The notes: generated from the letters alone by a model not told the origin. DNA of 11,370 nt from UBA4951 sp963652335 (GCA_963652335.1 CAVJSS010000021.1:1-11370), one strand, 5' to 3'. Positions 1 through 6,814 are shown, counted from the first letter of the stretch. Translations and numbers: made by a program.

Positions 1-1
1 T

Positions 2-217
2 TATTACAAAGAAGAAGTTAACGATGAATATGACCAGGATCCAATTGGAATAATTTTATGTGCCGAAAAAGACGCAGCATTAGCAAAGATAGTTATTCAG
101 GGCATTAATAATAATATCTATGCAACAAAATACACAACGGTAATGCCCGATTACGAAGTGTTACAAAACGAAGTTCAGAAGGCTATTGCAATGTATAACG
201 AAAAGGAAGATAAATAA
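2..217 (+). CDS. YhcG/DUF1016-type PDDEXK nuclease, C-terminal fragment (5' end outside window)
   Basis: The frame is open from the left edge and ends at TAA 215-217, giving 71 residues of a C-terminus. The stretch DPIGIILCAEKDAALAK, followed by IYATKY and a short acidic helix ending in MYNEKEDK, matches my memory of the end of YhcG/DUF1016 proteins (pattern 'NPPIGIILC..K....VKY...ASKY.L.LP'). These proteins have a DUF1016 N-terminal domain and a PD-(D/E)XK nuclease-like C-terminal domain, and often sit beside restriction or toxin-antitoxin genes. The catalytic part lies outside the window, so activity cannot be judged. The next gene starts 2 bases after this stop, so the two are probably co-transcribed. 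The family call rests on motif recall, not on a search. Confidence 0.7.
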   Translation, partial: YYKEEVNDEYDQDPIGIILCAEKDAALAKIVIQGINNNIYATKYTTVMPDYEVLQNEVQKAIAMYNEKEDK

Positions 218-219
218 CC

Positions 220-855
220 ATGGTTTATACAAAAACAATAAGAGAATACTGCCTTCAAAACGAAGGAATAGTGTTTGATATCTCAAAGGAATATAAAAAT
301 CATTTTTCAATGGTACCTTACAAGACGTTTTGCAAGATTCTCACACGTCTTGAAGAAGAGGGCGTTTTAGCAAGAGAATCACACGGGGCGTATTTAACTG
401 CCCAAAAAGGCCATACGAAAAATAACCAGGTGGCTGATTATTACACCCACGATTTTCATGGCTTGATAATCGGCTATTCATTTTACAATGATATTGGCAT
501 AACGAATTATCAAGATGACAAAAAAGAAATCCTAACCAGTTTGATTGAGACCAAAACAAAAAAAGTCGGCGAAACACTCCTAATTAAAATGGACTTAAAT
601 TCATTTGATAAACAATATAAATCTATTATTTATTTATTAGAATTAATCGAGAATAAATTCAAAATCAATGATTGCAACATCGAAAAATTAAATCGTTACA
701 TTCAAATATACGCACAAGATTATGATGATTTGTTTTTTAAAGACATTATCAAAAAAAGAAAGTATCGGTATTCAACAATATGTACTTTGGACAGATTGTT
801 AACTGATATAAATAAAATGCACGATTGCATTAATATTTATAAGAGAGAGCAGTGA
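220..855 (+). CDS. AbiEi-like winged-helix protein (type IV antitoxin family), apparently orphan
   Basis: This is a 211-residue soluble protein with no signal peptide or membrane segment. ATG 220 is preceded by AAGGAAG at 203-209 and lies 2 bases after the upstream stop. Residues about 5-62 read as a winged helix: a helix near YCLQNEG, a segment starting VPYKTFCKILTRLEEEGVL, then a wing ending HGAYL. This is the layout of the DNA-binding domain of AbiEi-type antitoxins and DUF6088-like proteins, which repress their own operon and counter an AbiEii nucleotidyltransferase toxin. The rest is AT-rich and Lys/Ile/Asn/Tyr-rich, with many predicted helices and no motif I recognise. In abiE loci the toxin gene normally follows directly. 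Here the following DNA is unrelated debris, although a ribosome-site-like GAGGTG (859-864) remains just after the stop. It could therefore be an orphan antitoxin or a stand-alone regulator. The base composition is much more AT-rich than the genes from 1454 onward, suggesting transfer. Confidence 0.55.
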   Translation: MVYTKTIREYCLQNEGIVFDISKEYKNHFSMVPYKTFCKILTRLEEEGVLARESHGAYLTAQKGHTKNNQVADYYTHDFHGLIIGYSFYNDIGITNYQDDKKEILTSLIETKTKKVGETLLIKMDLNSFDKQYKSIIYLLELIENKFKINDCNIEKLNRYIQIYAQDYDDLFFKDIIKKRKYRYSTICTLDRLLTDINKMHDCINIYKREQ

Positions 856-885
856 AATGAGGTGACAACATAAACCGAAAACGAG

Positions 886-1026
886 ATGGCTGTCGATCTA
901 CGCGTCAAACGCGGCAGAGTCCCCCTCAATTCCGTCGCAAAAAGGAAGACCAGGGCGATGATCCAATACAATTCGGAGGAAGGCTATGTGGCTTGGCTGT
1001 CACACAAAATTCTTGCAACTCTCTGA
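886..1026 (+). pseudogene. Possible remnant of a small ribbon-helix-helix DNA-binding protein
   Basis: A 46-codon frame from ATG 886 to TGA 1024-1026 includes VKRGRVPLNSVAKRKTRAM followed by IQYNSEEGYVAWL. This resembles the start of small Arc/MobC-like proteins, where a basic 'RGRPPLN' arm is followed by a short beta strand and 'EEEYALL' helix. No good ribosome site precedes the ATG, the frame ends where the helical core should be, and it runs into the DUF4143 remnant in another frame. It is richer in G+C than the gene to its left. I read it as a piece joined by rearrangement. A chance reading frame is a real alternative. Confidence 0.25.
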
Positions 1027-1354
1027 AAAACATCATGTTGGGCGGCATCGGAATATACAAAGGCGTTATTTATGAAAATATTGTCGCAGACGCATTCATA
1101 AAAAATAAGATTCCGCTTTATTATTTTTCTAAGCCATCCGGTCTTGAAATCGATTTTGTTACGATATTCCAAAGAGAAATTGCTTTGATCGAAGTCAAAG
1201 CCACGAATAGCAATGCCAAAGCGCTAAGACAATATTGAATGACGATATTAAATATTCGCATGTCAACCGCATGATTAAATTATGTCAAAGCAACATCGGC
1301 TGCACTTAGAATACATTAACCATCCCGTATTATCTGGCATTCATGATCAAATGA
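984..1354 (+). pseudogene. DUF4143 (AAA_14-type ATPase) C-terminal remnant, frameshifted and interrupted
   Basis: The conserved C-terminal half of an AAA_14/DUF4143 protein is present without its ATPase part. It starts near 984 with a GLAV element, then GIYKGVIYENIVADAF, LYYFSKPSGLEIDFV and IALIEVKA. The family signature 'kGaiaEnfVa...lyYf...sGlEIDFv...iEVKa' contains the PD-(D/E)XK-like Asp and Glu/Lys residues. The frame hits TGA at 1236-1238, but homology continues in the frame beginning 1238 (NDDIKYSHVNRMIKL), passes a TAG at 1307-1309, and finishes with the expected TIPYYLAFMIK before TGA 1352-1354. So there is one frameshift and one nonsense mutation, and the N-terminal P-loop domain is missing. 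Intact members are ATPases of unclear, probably defence- or toxin-related, role. The remnant is almost certainly non-functional. Confidence 0.8.
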
Positions 1355-1409
1355 TGATTTTTTCAAAATGGTTTTAATTGCCAATCCGCTTCGGACCTTT
1401 GCGTTCATC

Positions 1410-1440
1410 AAAAAAGCCAAGCGGTTTAAGCTTGGCTTTT
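1410..1440 (-). terminator. Intrinsic terminator of the AEC carrier/D-2-hydroxyacid dehydrogenase operon
   Basis: A perfect stem of AAAAGCCAAGC and GCTTGGCTTTT encloses a 7-base loop (1423-1429). On the minus strand it is followed by a run of six T (plus-strand A at 1410-1415). It lies 14 bases past the dehydrogenase stop. The TTTT at 1437-1440 may also give weak termination for anything reading from the left. Confidence 0.88.
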
Positions 1441-1453
1441 AGTTGGACTTATT

Positions 1454-2458
1454 TCATTTGATCAGCGAATTCTTGCATTTTCCTGCCAAACGATATTCTT
1501 CCATGTTTTTGAGAGTGATTTCGATCATATCGATCAACGCATGTTCGGTGGCTGATCCTATGTGTGGGGTTATCAAGACCCTTGGATAGAGATCGACAAT
1601 CAGTTGATCGGTTTCGTTTGGCATGTGCTTAGGGTCATGATCTTTGTTGAACAAAACCTTTTCGTTATCGATGACATCCAAGCCAAGACCCGCTATCTTG
1701 CCTTCTTTGACTGCATTCAACGCTGCCAAATTATCCATGACTTCGCCACGGGCGACATTGACCAATACGGCATTCTTTTTCATTTTTCCGATTAAATCAG
1801 CATTGATGAAATTATCGTTCTTGCCAGGGAAATAGGCCATATGGCAGACGACTACGTCAGATTCTGACATAACCTCGTTTATGCCTTTCATTTCCAATAA
1901 ACCTTCGCAAGCAGGAGACGGATATACGTCATATCCGATTAGTTTTGCCCCCAATCCTTTGAATAACGAAGCGGTTATTCTTCCGATTCTTCCACATCCA
2001 ACGATGCCAACCGTGCAGTCTCTTATTTCTTTTGAGAACATTTGGTCGGTGACCTTGAAATGCCCTTCGTGAGTTAATGATGTGGCATAGGCCACATTTC
2101 TGATCAGCATCATCGACAAAGTGAGGGCAAGCTCGGATATCGCATTGGGGGAATAGCCTGGAACGAAGGCTGTCTCTATTCCCAATTCTTTGCAAGCTTC
2201 AACGTCAACGTGATTGTAGCCAGCGGTTCTGGTGAGATAATATTTCAATCCTGCCTCTTTCAATTTGGAGAGGTTTTCTTTGCTGACGACGCAGTTTCCG
2301 CGAATCATGACGTTTTCATAGCCTTTAGCCAATTCGTAATTGTTGTCATTAAGGTATTCCGGACGCGTGATTAATTCATAGCCATATTGTTTCCCTAATT
2401 TTTCGAAATATGGCAATTCATATTCTCGGCATCCAAAGCAAATGATTTTTCTTTCCAT
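1454..2458 (-). CDS. D-isomer-specific 2-hydroxyacid dehydrogenase (D-lactate dehydrogenase-like)
   Basis: This is a cytoplasmic NAD-dependent enzyme interconverting a D-2-hydroxy acid and its 2-keto acid. The most likely substrate pair is pyruvate/D-lactate, or a branched 2-keto acid as in hydroxyisocaproate dehydrogenase. The 334-residue length fits the family. The N-terminal catalytic part includes LTRTAGYNHVD (75-85). The Rossmann fold carries VGIVGCGRIGR (150-160, GxGxxG) with Asp177 at the end of the second strand, which favours NAD. The catalytic set is present: Arg237 in VNVARGE, Glu266 in DVIDNE, His299 in TPHIG. The segment NEKVLFNKDHD (265-275) is typical of the LdhA/HicDH branch rather than glycerate or phosphoglycerate dehydrogenases. 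The frame extends to 2530, but ATG 2458 is chosen because AAAGGA lies just upstream on the minus strand and the longer form would overlap the carrier gene. It is 17 bases downstream of the carrier stop and so in the same operon. Exact substrate is not decided by sequence. Confidence 0.9.
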   Translation of the reverse strand: MERKIICFGCREYELPYFEKLGKQYGYELITRPEYLNDNNYELAKGYENVMIRGNCVVSKENLSKLKEAGLKYYLTRTAGYNHVDVEACKELGIETAFVPGYSPNAISELALTLSMMLIRNVAYATSLTHEGHFKVTDQMFSKEIRDCTVGIVGCGRIGRITASLFKGLGAKLIGYDVYPSPACEGLLEMKGINEVMSESDVVVCHMAYFPGKNDNFINADLIGKMKKNAVLVNVARGEVMDNLAALNAVKEGKIAGLGLDVIDNEKVLFNKDHDPKHMPNETDQLIVDLYPRVLITPHIGSATEHALIDMIEITLKNMEEYRLAGKCKNSLIK

Positions 2459-2475
2459 GATTTTTTTCCTTTCTT

Positions 2476-3705
2476 TTATCCGACATAGAACATTCCGGTA
2501 CTTGATAAAACGGTAAGCAATATGACCCAAATGACTACCCCTATGACCGAACCGAAGGTACCGATCAAGGATATATGGGAAGCCATTTCTTTTTCTTTGT
2601 CAAAGCTGATGCAGTAACCGACGGCTACGGTCGCTGGCGGGACCATCCAAGTGATGACGGATGAGCTCAACGTGGATACGGAAATCAATTGCGAGACGCT
2701 TTCGCCATCCTTGACCAACCAACCGGTGGCATTCGCGATTGCCTGAAGTCCGGCCAATAAGGCCAAAACCACGATCGGAGCGACGAAGACTTTCAAAGCT
2801 GTCCATATCCATGCATATTTGTCGGTGGCTGCGGATTTGATGCTGGTTCCGCCTAACGTGCAGCCAATGGCAAACAAAATAATGGTCGAAGACAATTTCC
2901 CCAAAGCGTCTGCGGCTTGATAGATCCAAGGCAAAGTGACGTCGAATCTCCAAAGGGCGACTTTGGAAGCGGAAACGCCTTCTTTCAGCCAATCCGTCGG
3001 AACGAAATTGACGGCAGGGATGGCTTGAAGCGCCCAAAGGATCAAACCGGCGAAAGTGGCGATGACGATCGGATTCAAGAAAATCTTTTTGAGCATGCTT
3101 TTGGCTGATTTGTCTACCGTTGGCGAAACAGTGTTATTTTCTTTGCGCGATAAGTCGTCTAATTGGTCCTCCGGCCTTGGAGCATCTTCAATGCCGGCGA
3201 TCGCCAAATATGCGTAAGTATAGAGGAATACGCGATAGGCTACGTTCATTATGTTGAAATAGCCTGTTGCGGTGTCTCCATAAACTGCGGAGACGATCGG
3301 GAGTCCGAAGAACGTCGTTGAGCCAAAAGCAAACAAGATGGATAAGACGGTTCTTTTCTTTTTGTCCTTGACCCATATGAATATGAGTTTGGACAAGAAC
3401 ATGAATCCGACGTAAAGGACGAATCCCAAAACGAAATTGACGATTGCCCCAATGCCTTCAGTCGCGTTGAAATCCTTCATGAAGGAGGTGAACGCGAGGC
3501 ATGGCAAACAGACAGACATGACGAATTTCGTTAGGACTTTGCCAGTTGAGTCTGGGAGTAGTTTTTTCTTCGTAAAGAAAAAGCCCAGAAGGATGAAAAT
3601 AACCGTTTTGGCGATAGCCGTCCATAAAGAGGTAGAGCTAAGCGCCTTGGCTAAGTTTTCGCCGATGTTGTTGCCACCGGCATCCAAAATGTTGATTAAT
3701 ATCAT
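2476..3705 (-). CDS. AEC-family membrane carrier (auxin efflux carrier/malate permease type)
   Basis: This 409-residue integral membrane protein should move organic acids such as malate, lactate or other carboxylates across the cytoplasmic membrane. About ten hydrophobic segments are visible, in two blocks. The first covers residues about 28-170 and includes FVMSVCLPCLAFTSF (61-75) and FGLPIVSAVYGD (133-144). The second covers about 208-409 and includes NPIVIATFAGLILWALQ (211-227). A hydrophilic, charged loop at about 172-206 (rich in E, D, K, S) separates them, the classic layout of the BART/AEC fold. Usual AEC carriers are about 310 residues, so the extra length sits in the loop and in the segments around 228-262 and 325-345. 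ATG 3705 is chosen over the longer frame because GGAGGG (3711-3716) lies 5 bases upstream. It is first in the operon with a D-2-hydroxyacid dehydrogenase, which suggests transport of that enzyme's substrate or product. Family certain, substrate inferred. Confidence 0.88.
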   Translation of the reverse strand: MILINILDAGGNNIGENLAKALSSTSLWTAIAKTVIFILLGFFFTKKKLLPDSTGKVLTKFVMSVCLPCLAFTSFMKDFNATEGIGAIVNFVLGFVLYVGFMFLSKLIFIWVKDKKKRTVLSILFAFGSTTFFGLPIVSAVYGDTATGYFNIMNVAYRVFLYTYAYLAIAGIEDAPRPEDQLDDLSRKENNTVSPTVDKSAKSMLKKIFLNPIVIATFAGLILWALQAIPAVNFVPTDWLKEGVSASKVALWRFDVTLPWIYQAADALGKLSSTIILFAIGCTLGGTSIKSAATDKYAWIWTALKVFVAPIVVLALLAGLQAIANATGWLVKDGESVSQLISVSTLSSSVITWMVPPATVAVGYCISFDKEKEMASHISLIGTFGSVIGVVIWVILLTVLSSTGMFYVG

Positions 3706-3710
3706 GTTTT

Positions 3711-3770
3711 CCCTCCGTTTCAGCGTGATAAAAATCATCTAATTATCACTTGCCGAAATATCGCTTTCAA
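3711..3770 (-). promoter_or_regulatory. Sigma-A-type promoter and ribosome site of the AEC carrier operon
   Basis: On the minus strand a -35 box TTGAAA (3765-3770), a 17-base spacer and a -10 box GATAAT (3742-3747) precede the carrier. Transcription would begin near 3735, leaving a leader of about 30 bases that carries GGAGGG at 3711-3716. There is no sign of a riboswitch. The stretch 3771-3927 behind it shows nothing further that I can assign. Confidence 0.7.
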
Positions 3771-3927
3771 ACAGGATTTTTGCATAGCTTTTGGTGAATG
3801 GCTGTTCATTTTCATCATTAACAAAAATAAGCTTTGTTTCCGCTTTGTTTTAGGCGAAAAAGCGCATATTCTACACGTAATGTTTGAAACCGCTATCCAT
3901 CGTTATTTCCTTTGCTTAGAAAATAAA

Positions 3928-3993
3928 AAGAATAAAAGAAAAGCCAAGATGGCGAAGATCGGTTTTGATGATCGTTCATTTCCTAGTCTTGGC
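3928..3993 (-). terminator. Intrinsic terminator of the metNIQ operon
   Basis: Arms GCCAAGA (3943-3949) and TCTTGGC (3987-3993) pair, with an inner GATC/GATC stem in between. On the minus strand the hairpin is followed by TTTTCTTTTATTC. It starts 11 bases after the metQ stop. The long internal loop makes it less ideal than the other terminators in this window. Confidence 0.65.
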
Positions 3994-4003
3994 GTTTCTT
4001 GTT

Positions 4004-4843
4004 TTATTTCGCTAACAAATCCTTTTGATATGCCGCGATGACGTTGTTCCAAGTGGTTGTTATATAGGTGGCGATAGATGAATCGAGCGATGCTTCGACC
4101 AAAGCTTTGATTTTGGCATTGTAAATCGAATCGGTAGCGTAGTCTTCAACACGGGCCACGATTACGTTGGCACGCAAATCAGCCACTTCATCGCCTTCGA
4201 CAGGAAGAAGGTCATCGCCGGCGATGTTACCAGTAAGGGCGGTGTTGGTCGGAAGGACGCCATAATCGTAATCGGCCAAAGAAACGGCCAAAGTCTCTTC
4301 GCTTACCGCCTTGATATTACTTGGCAAATTGATAGGAGATCCTTTGGAATCGGTTGAATAAGAAGAGATGACGCCACTTTTCACCAAAAGGTCCAAAGCT
4401 CTGGTCTCATTGGTCCCATCGTTGCAGATAACATATGTCGAAGTTGTTTTCTCGGCAGCGAATTGGGAAGCGGTCTTCTTTCCGGCATAGATTCTTAATG
4501 GTTCAAAGTGGACTGCCGCAGCCGGAAACAAGGTTTTATATTCATATTCGGCATTGTAATTCGAATCTCCGGTTTCCCAGCTTTGCAAATACGGACGATG
4601 TTGGAAATAGTTCGCATCGTATTCTTTGTTTTTGACTGCATCGTTTTGCAAAGTCCAATCCAAAACGGTGGTCTTGAGTTTATATCCTTGTTTTTCCAAA
4701 AGAGGCTTGATGGCATTGACTAAGATTTGCTCATGAGGCAAAGATGAGCAGCAGACGGTTATGGTTTTCGAATCAGTTGAATTGGCGCAAGAGGCCAAAG
4801 CCAACAACGATAAGCCTCCAGCTAAGATTATGGATTTTTTCAT
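4004..4843 (-). CDS. metQ: Methionine ABC transporter substrate-binding lipoprotein MetQ (NlpA family)
   Basis: This surface lipoprotein captures methionine (L- and often D-methionine) and delivers it to the MetNI transporter. The N-terminus is a lipoprotein signal peptide with lipobox LASC, so cleavage before Cys19 is expected. The mature part begins with an Asn/Ser/Thr tether, then TITVCCSSLPHEQIL, where the family usually has 'vGat.gph.eil'. It continues with VLDWTLQNDAV and YDANYFQHRPYL (family 'DaNyFQh.pYL'), the NlpA signature. The length of 279 residues matches the usual 270-280. The start codon overlaps the metI stop (ATGA, 4840-4843) and AAGGAG lies about 9 bases upstream. Last gene of the operon, followed by an intrinsic terminator. 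Ligand specificity is supported strongly by the methionine T-box at the head of the operon. Confidence 0.95.
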   Translation of the reverse strand: MKKSIILAGGLSLLALASCANSTDSKTITVCCSSLPHEQILVNAIKPLLEKQGYKLKTTVLDWTLQNDAVKNKEYDANYFQHRPYLQSWETGDSNYNAEYEYKTLFPAAAVHFEPLRIYAGKKTASQFAAEKTTSTYVICNDGTNETRALDLLVKSGVISSYSTDSKGSPINLPSNIKAVSEETLAVSLADYDYGVLPTNTALTGNIAGDDLLPVEGDEVADLRANVIVARVEDYATDSIYNAKIKALVEASLDSSIATYITTTWNNVIAAYQKDLLAK

Positions 4844-5508
4844 TTTGCGATTCTCCTTTTATCGAGTTTTTTAGATAGAGCCAAACCGGCTTCTTGGATC
4901 AAGGTGACCAGCAAGACGGCGATAAGAACCAATACCCAGAATTCCCATGACTCCGTGAAAGTTCTGGTGTTTTTCGTATAGAAGCTCCAAACTTCGGAAA
5001 TGATCCCTCCAGCCCCTAAGTTATAGGCAAATGCGGTATATCCGATCACATTTACAGATGTAAGGGCCACTCCGATCAACAAGGAACTCCTTGCTTCCGG
5101 AAGATAGACTTTGATCACTATCTTCCAATTAGATGCCCCAATGGATTTAGCCATTTCGACCACTCCAGAATCGACGTCGTCCAAGCTTTGCTCGACTAGC
5201 CTTGAAACGAAGGCGAAGGTTGAAAAGAACAAAGGGATTATCATCGTGTACCATTCTCCGGTTCCTCGACCAAGAAGGGCTCTCGTTAATGGGAGCAAGA
5301 GGACCGTTAAGATCAAACACGGTATGGAACGAAGGAAGTTGACTATCGTCCCTAAGATCAGATTAAGAGGCTTATTAGGTTTGATTCCTTTGGCGGAAGA
5401 GTTCTTTAGCAATATCCCAAGTGGCAAACCGACGATATAGGCAAGCAACGTCGATATCAACGTCATGCCGATCGTTTCGCCGATTATCTTTCCCCATTCG
5501 ATGTTCAT
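4840..5508 (-). CDS. metI: Methionine ABC transporter permease MetI
   Basis: This 222-residue protein is the membrane channel subunit of the MetNIQ importer. About five hydrophobic segments are visible, at residues about 11-34, 48-74, 88-106, 141-165 and 190-208. Between the third and fourth lies the EAA loop that docks on the ATPase: EMAKSIGASNWKIVIKVYLP (118-137), with the conserved Glu, Ala, Gly and Pro. Length matches typical MetI (about 217). The start overlaps the metN stop and the stop overlaps the metQ start, each in an ATGA, pointing to translational coupling and balanced subunit amounts. Nothing odd is seen. Confidence 0.95.
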   Translation of the reverse strand: MNIEWGKIIGETIGMTLISTLLAYIVGLPLGILLKNSSAKGIKPNKPLNLILGTIVNFLRSIPCLILTVLLLPLTRALLGRGTGEWYTMIIPLFFSTFAFVSRLVEQSLDDVDSGVVEMAKSIGASNWKIVIKVYLPEARSSLLIGVALTSVNVIGYTAFAYNLGAGGIISEVWSFYTKNTRTFTESWEFWVLVLIAVLLVTLIQEAGLALSKKLDKRRIAK

Positions 5509-6488
5509 AGGGAATCGACCTCCTCATATTTGACTTTGGCCAAATCCAAGAATTTGAACAAACGGACGGTATCCTTTTCTTCCAAAGGCCGTTTGATGAC
5601 CGTTTGGCCATAAACCTTGCCATCGACCGTTTTGGTATCGGCATAGGCTATGGAGACTTGGATCCCAGCTTCCGAAACGATGCGAGATATGATCGGTTCG
5701 TCAGCATTCCCATCGAACAATATCCTAATAAACGATCCTTCTTTGAATGCTGTATGGACGGCGTTGACGAAGACGATTCGTTTGGCTATGTCGGTTTTCG
5801 GAGACAAGAAGACTTCTTCCAAAGGCCCGGATTCGACGATTTTGGAATGATCGATGATCGCTACCTTATTGCAGATTTCTTCGATCGCGTTCATCTGATG
5901 GGAGATCATTATGATCGTGATGTTTCTTTCCATAGACAACGATTTAAGCAATTGCAATATGGAATGGGTGGTTTCAGGATCCAACGCCGAGGTGGCTTCA
6001 TCGCTGAGGATGATGCTCGGATTAAGGACCAATGCCCTGGCTATCGCCACTCTTTGAGCTTGTCCTCCGGAGAGCTGAGAAGGGTATTTGTTGGCTTCGT
6101 TTTCCAATCCGACCCTCTTTAATGCTTCCAAAGCGATTGATTTCCTATCCTTTTTCGGCGTTTTGCTGATATCCAGTGCAAACATCACGTTTTGCAAGGC
6201 GGTCTTTTGCTGAAGGAGGTGGAATCCTTGGAAGATCATCGCGATCGATTTCCTATCTTCTCTGTTAATAGGATGTTTTGGGTCGCATAATAGCCTATCT
6301 TCATAAAAGATCTCACCTTCATCAAAAGTCTCCAAGCCGTTTATGCAGCGGACCAAGGTGCTTTTGCCAGCCCCGCTTAAGCCCAATATCCCATATATGT
6401 CGCCTTTATCGATAGACAAGCAAACATCATCGAGAACCTTGTGGTCATCGAAGCTCTTGCTTAAATGTCTTATTTCCAATTCGGCCAT
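5505..6488 (-). CDS. metN: Methionine ABC transporter ATP-binding protein MetN
   Basis: This cytoplasmic ATPase powers methionine import. All nucleotide-binding motifs are intact: Walker A GLSGAGKST (36-44), Q-loop Gln87 in IFQGFH, signature LSGGQ (139-143), Walker B IILSDE (159-164), D-loop SALD (167-170) and switch His197. The C-terminal part (about 250-327) fits the NIL/ACT-like domain that binds methionine and inhibits the pump when methionine is plentiful. At 327 residues it is slightly shorter than the usual 340 or so. AAAGGAG sits 3 bases before ATG 6488. It is first of three genes, expressed from the T-box leader upstream, so supply is controlled by tRNA charging and activity probably by the NIL domain. 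Confidence 0.95.
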   Translation of the reverse strand: MAELEIRHLSKSFDDHKVLDDVCLSIDKGDIYGILGLSGAGKSTLVRCINGLETFDEGEIFYEDRLLCDPKHPINREDRKSIAMIFQGFHLLQQKTALQNVMFALDISKTPKKDRKSIALEALKRVGLENEANKYPSQLSGGQAQRVAIARALVLNPSIILSDEATSALDPETTHSILQLLKSLSMERNITIIMISHQMNAIEEICNKVAIIDHSKIVESGPLEEVFLSPKTDIAKRIVFVNAVHTAFKEGSFIRILFDGNADEPIISRIVSEAGIQVSIAYADTKTVDGKVYGQTVIKRPLEEKDTVRLFKFLDLAKVKYEEVDSL

Positions 6489-6514
6489 GTTCTCCTTTCC
6501 GATGACCGAATAAA

Positions 6515-6556
6515 TAAAAATCGGCCCATCCTCAAATCCATCTTAAGGACGAAACC
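6515..6556 (-). terminator. Regulated terminator inside the T-box leader
   Basis: This is the stem described in the leader entry: the CGTCCTTAA arm (6551-6543) pairs with TTGAGGATG, extended by GG/CC at the base, and is followed by a T-rich tract at 6520-6509. Its left arm is shared with the antiterminator, which makes the two folds mutually exclusive. Confidence 0.82.
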
Positions 6557-6780
6557 GCATGATTCCGTGTTACCACCTTAATTCGCCAAGGCATCGCTGC
6601 CTTGACCTTATGAAGTGCCATCACACTCCGATGCTATAACGGGCATGCCCGGAAACGGTTACTTAAGTTCGCCATTTCGGCTCCAAGGCCATGTTCGCCT
6701 TCTTTTTGCTACCCCGCTTCCACCATCCGGGATTCTCTATCAGCTACTAAGAGAGGTTACTCTTCCTCTTCAAAACCGAT
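6515..6780 (-). promoter_or_regulatory. Methionine-specific T-box leader upstream of metNIQ
   Basis: Read on the minus strand, this leader has the parts of a T-box riboswitch. The stem I base pairs CGGTTTTGA (from 6778) with TTGGAGCCG. The distal loop GATGGTGGAAG sits between CCCG and CGGG. The specifier loop GAACATGG places codon ATG at 6692-6690. A small stem III, AAGGC/GCCTT, stands at about 6587-6602. The antiterminator (6581-6543) is TTAAGG, bulge TGGTAACACGG, then CCTTAA. The competing terminator, GGTTTCGTCCTTAA (from 6556) pairing with TTGAGGATGGGCC, is followed by TTTTTATTTATT. Uncharged tRNA-Met would pair ATG with its anticodon and TGGT with its ACCA end, stabilise the antiterminator and allow metNIQ expression. 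The bulge differs from the consensus TGGNACCGCG at two positions. Specificity fits the downstream genes. Confidence 0.92.
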
Positions 6781-6786
6781 GCGTCA

Positions 6787-6814
6787 ACTATATAGGCCGA
6801 TCGCAAATGTTCAA
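6787..6814 (-). promoter_or_regulatory. Sigma-A-type promoter of the metNIQ T-box transcript
   Basis: On the minus strand, -35 TTGAAC (6814-6809), a 16-base spacer and -10 TATAGT (6792-6787) predict a start near 6780. That is exactly where stem I of the T-box begins, so the two assignments support each other. Confidence 0.72.

Noticed and set aside
1231..1242. TGA at 1236-1238 read as Trp (Mollicutes code 4)
   Set aside because: Homology resumes in a different frame, so a code change would not repair the gene, and other genes here end in TGA and use TGG for Trp.
2459..2530. N-terminal extension of the D-2-hydroxyacid dehydrogenase to 2530
   Set aside because: It would overlap the end of the carrier gene, has no family similarity, and a good ribosome site precedes the internal ATG at 2458.
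3943..3993. Possible CRISPR or IS end because GCCAAG stems recur at 1416 and 3943
   Set aside because: Each is a terminator stem with its own T tail at an operon end; there is no spacing regularity, no transposase and no target duplication.
5604..6122. Plus-strand frame of 172 codons inside metN
   Set aside because: Shadow of the metN coding strand; composition is unlike a protein and there is no ribosome site.
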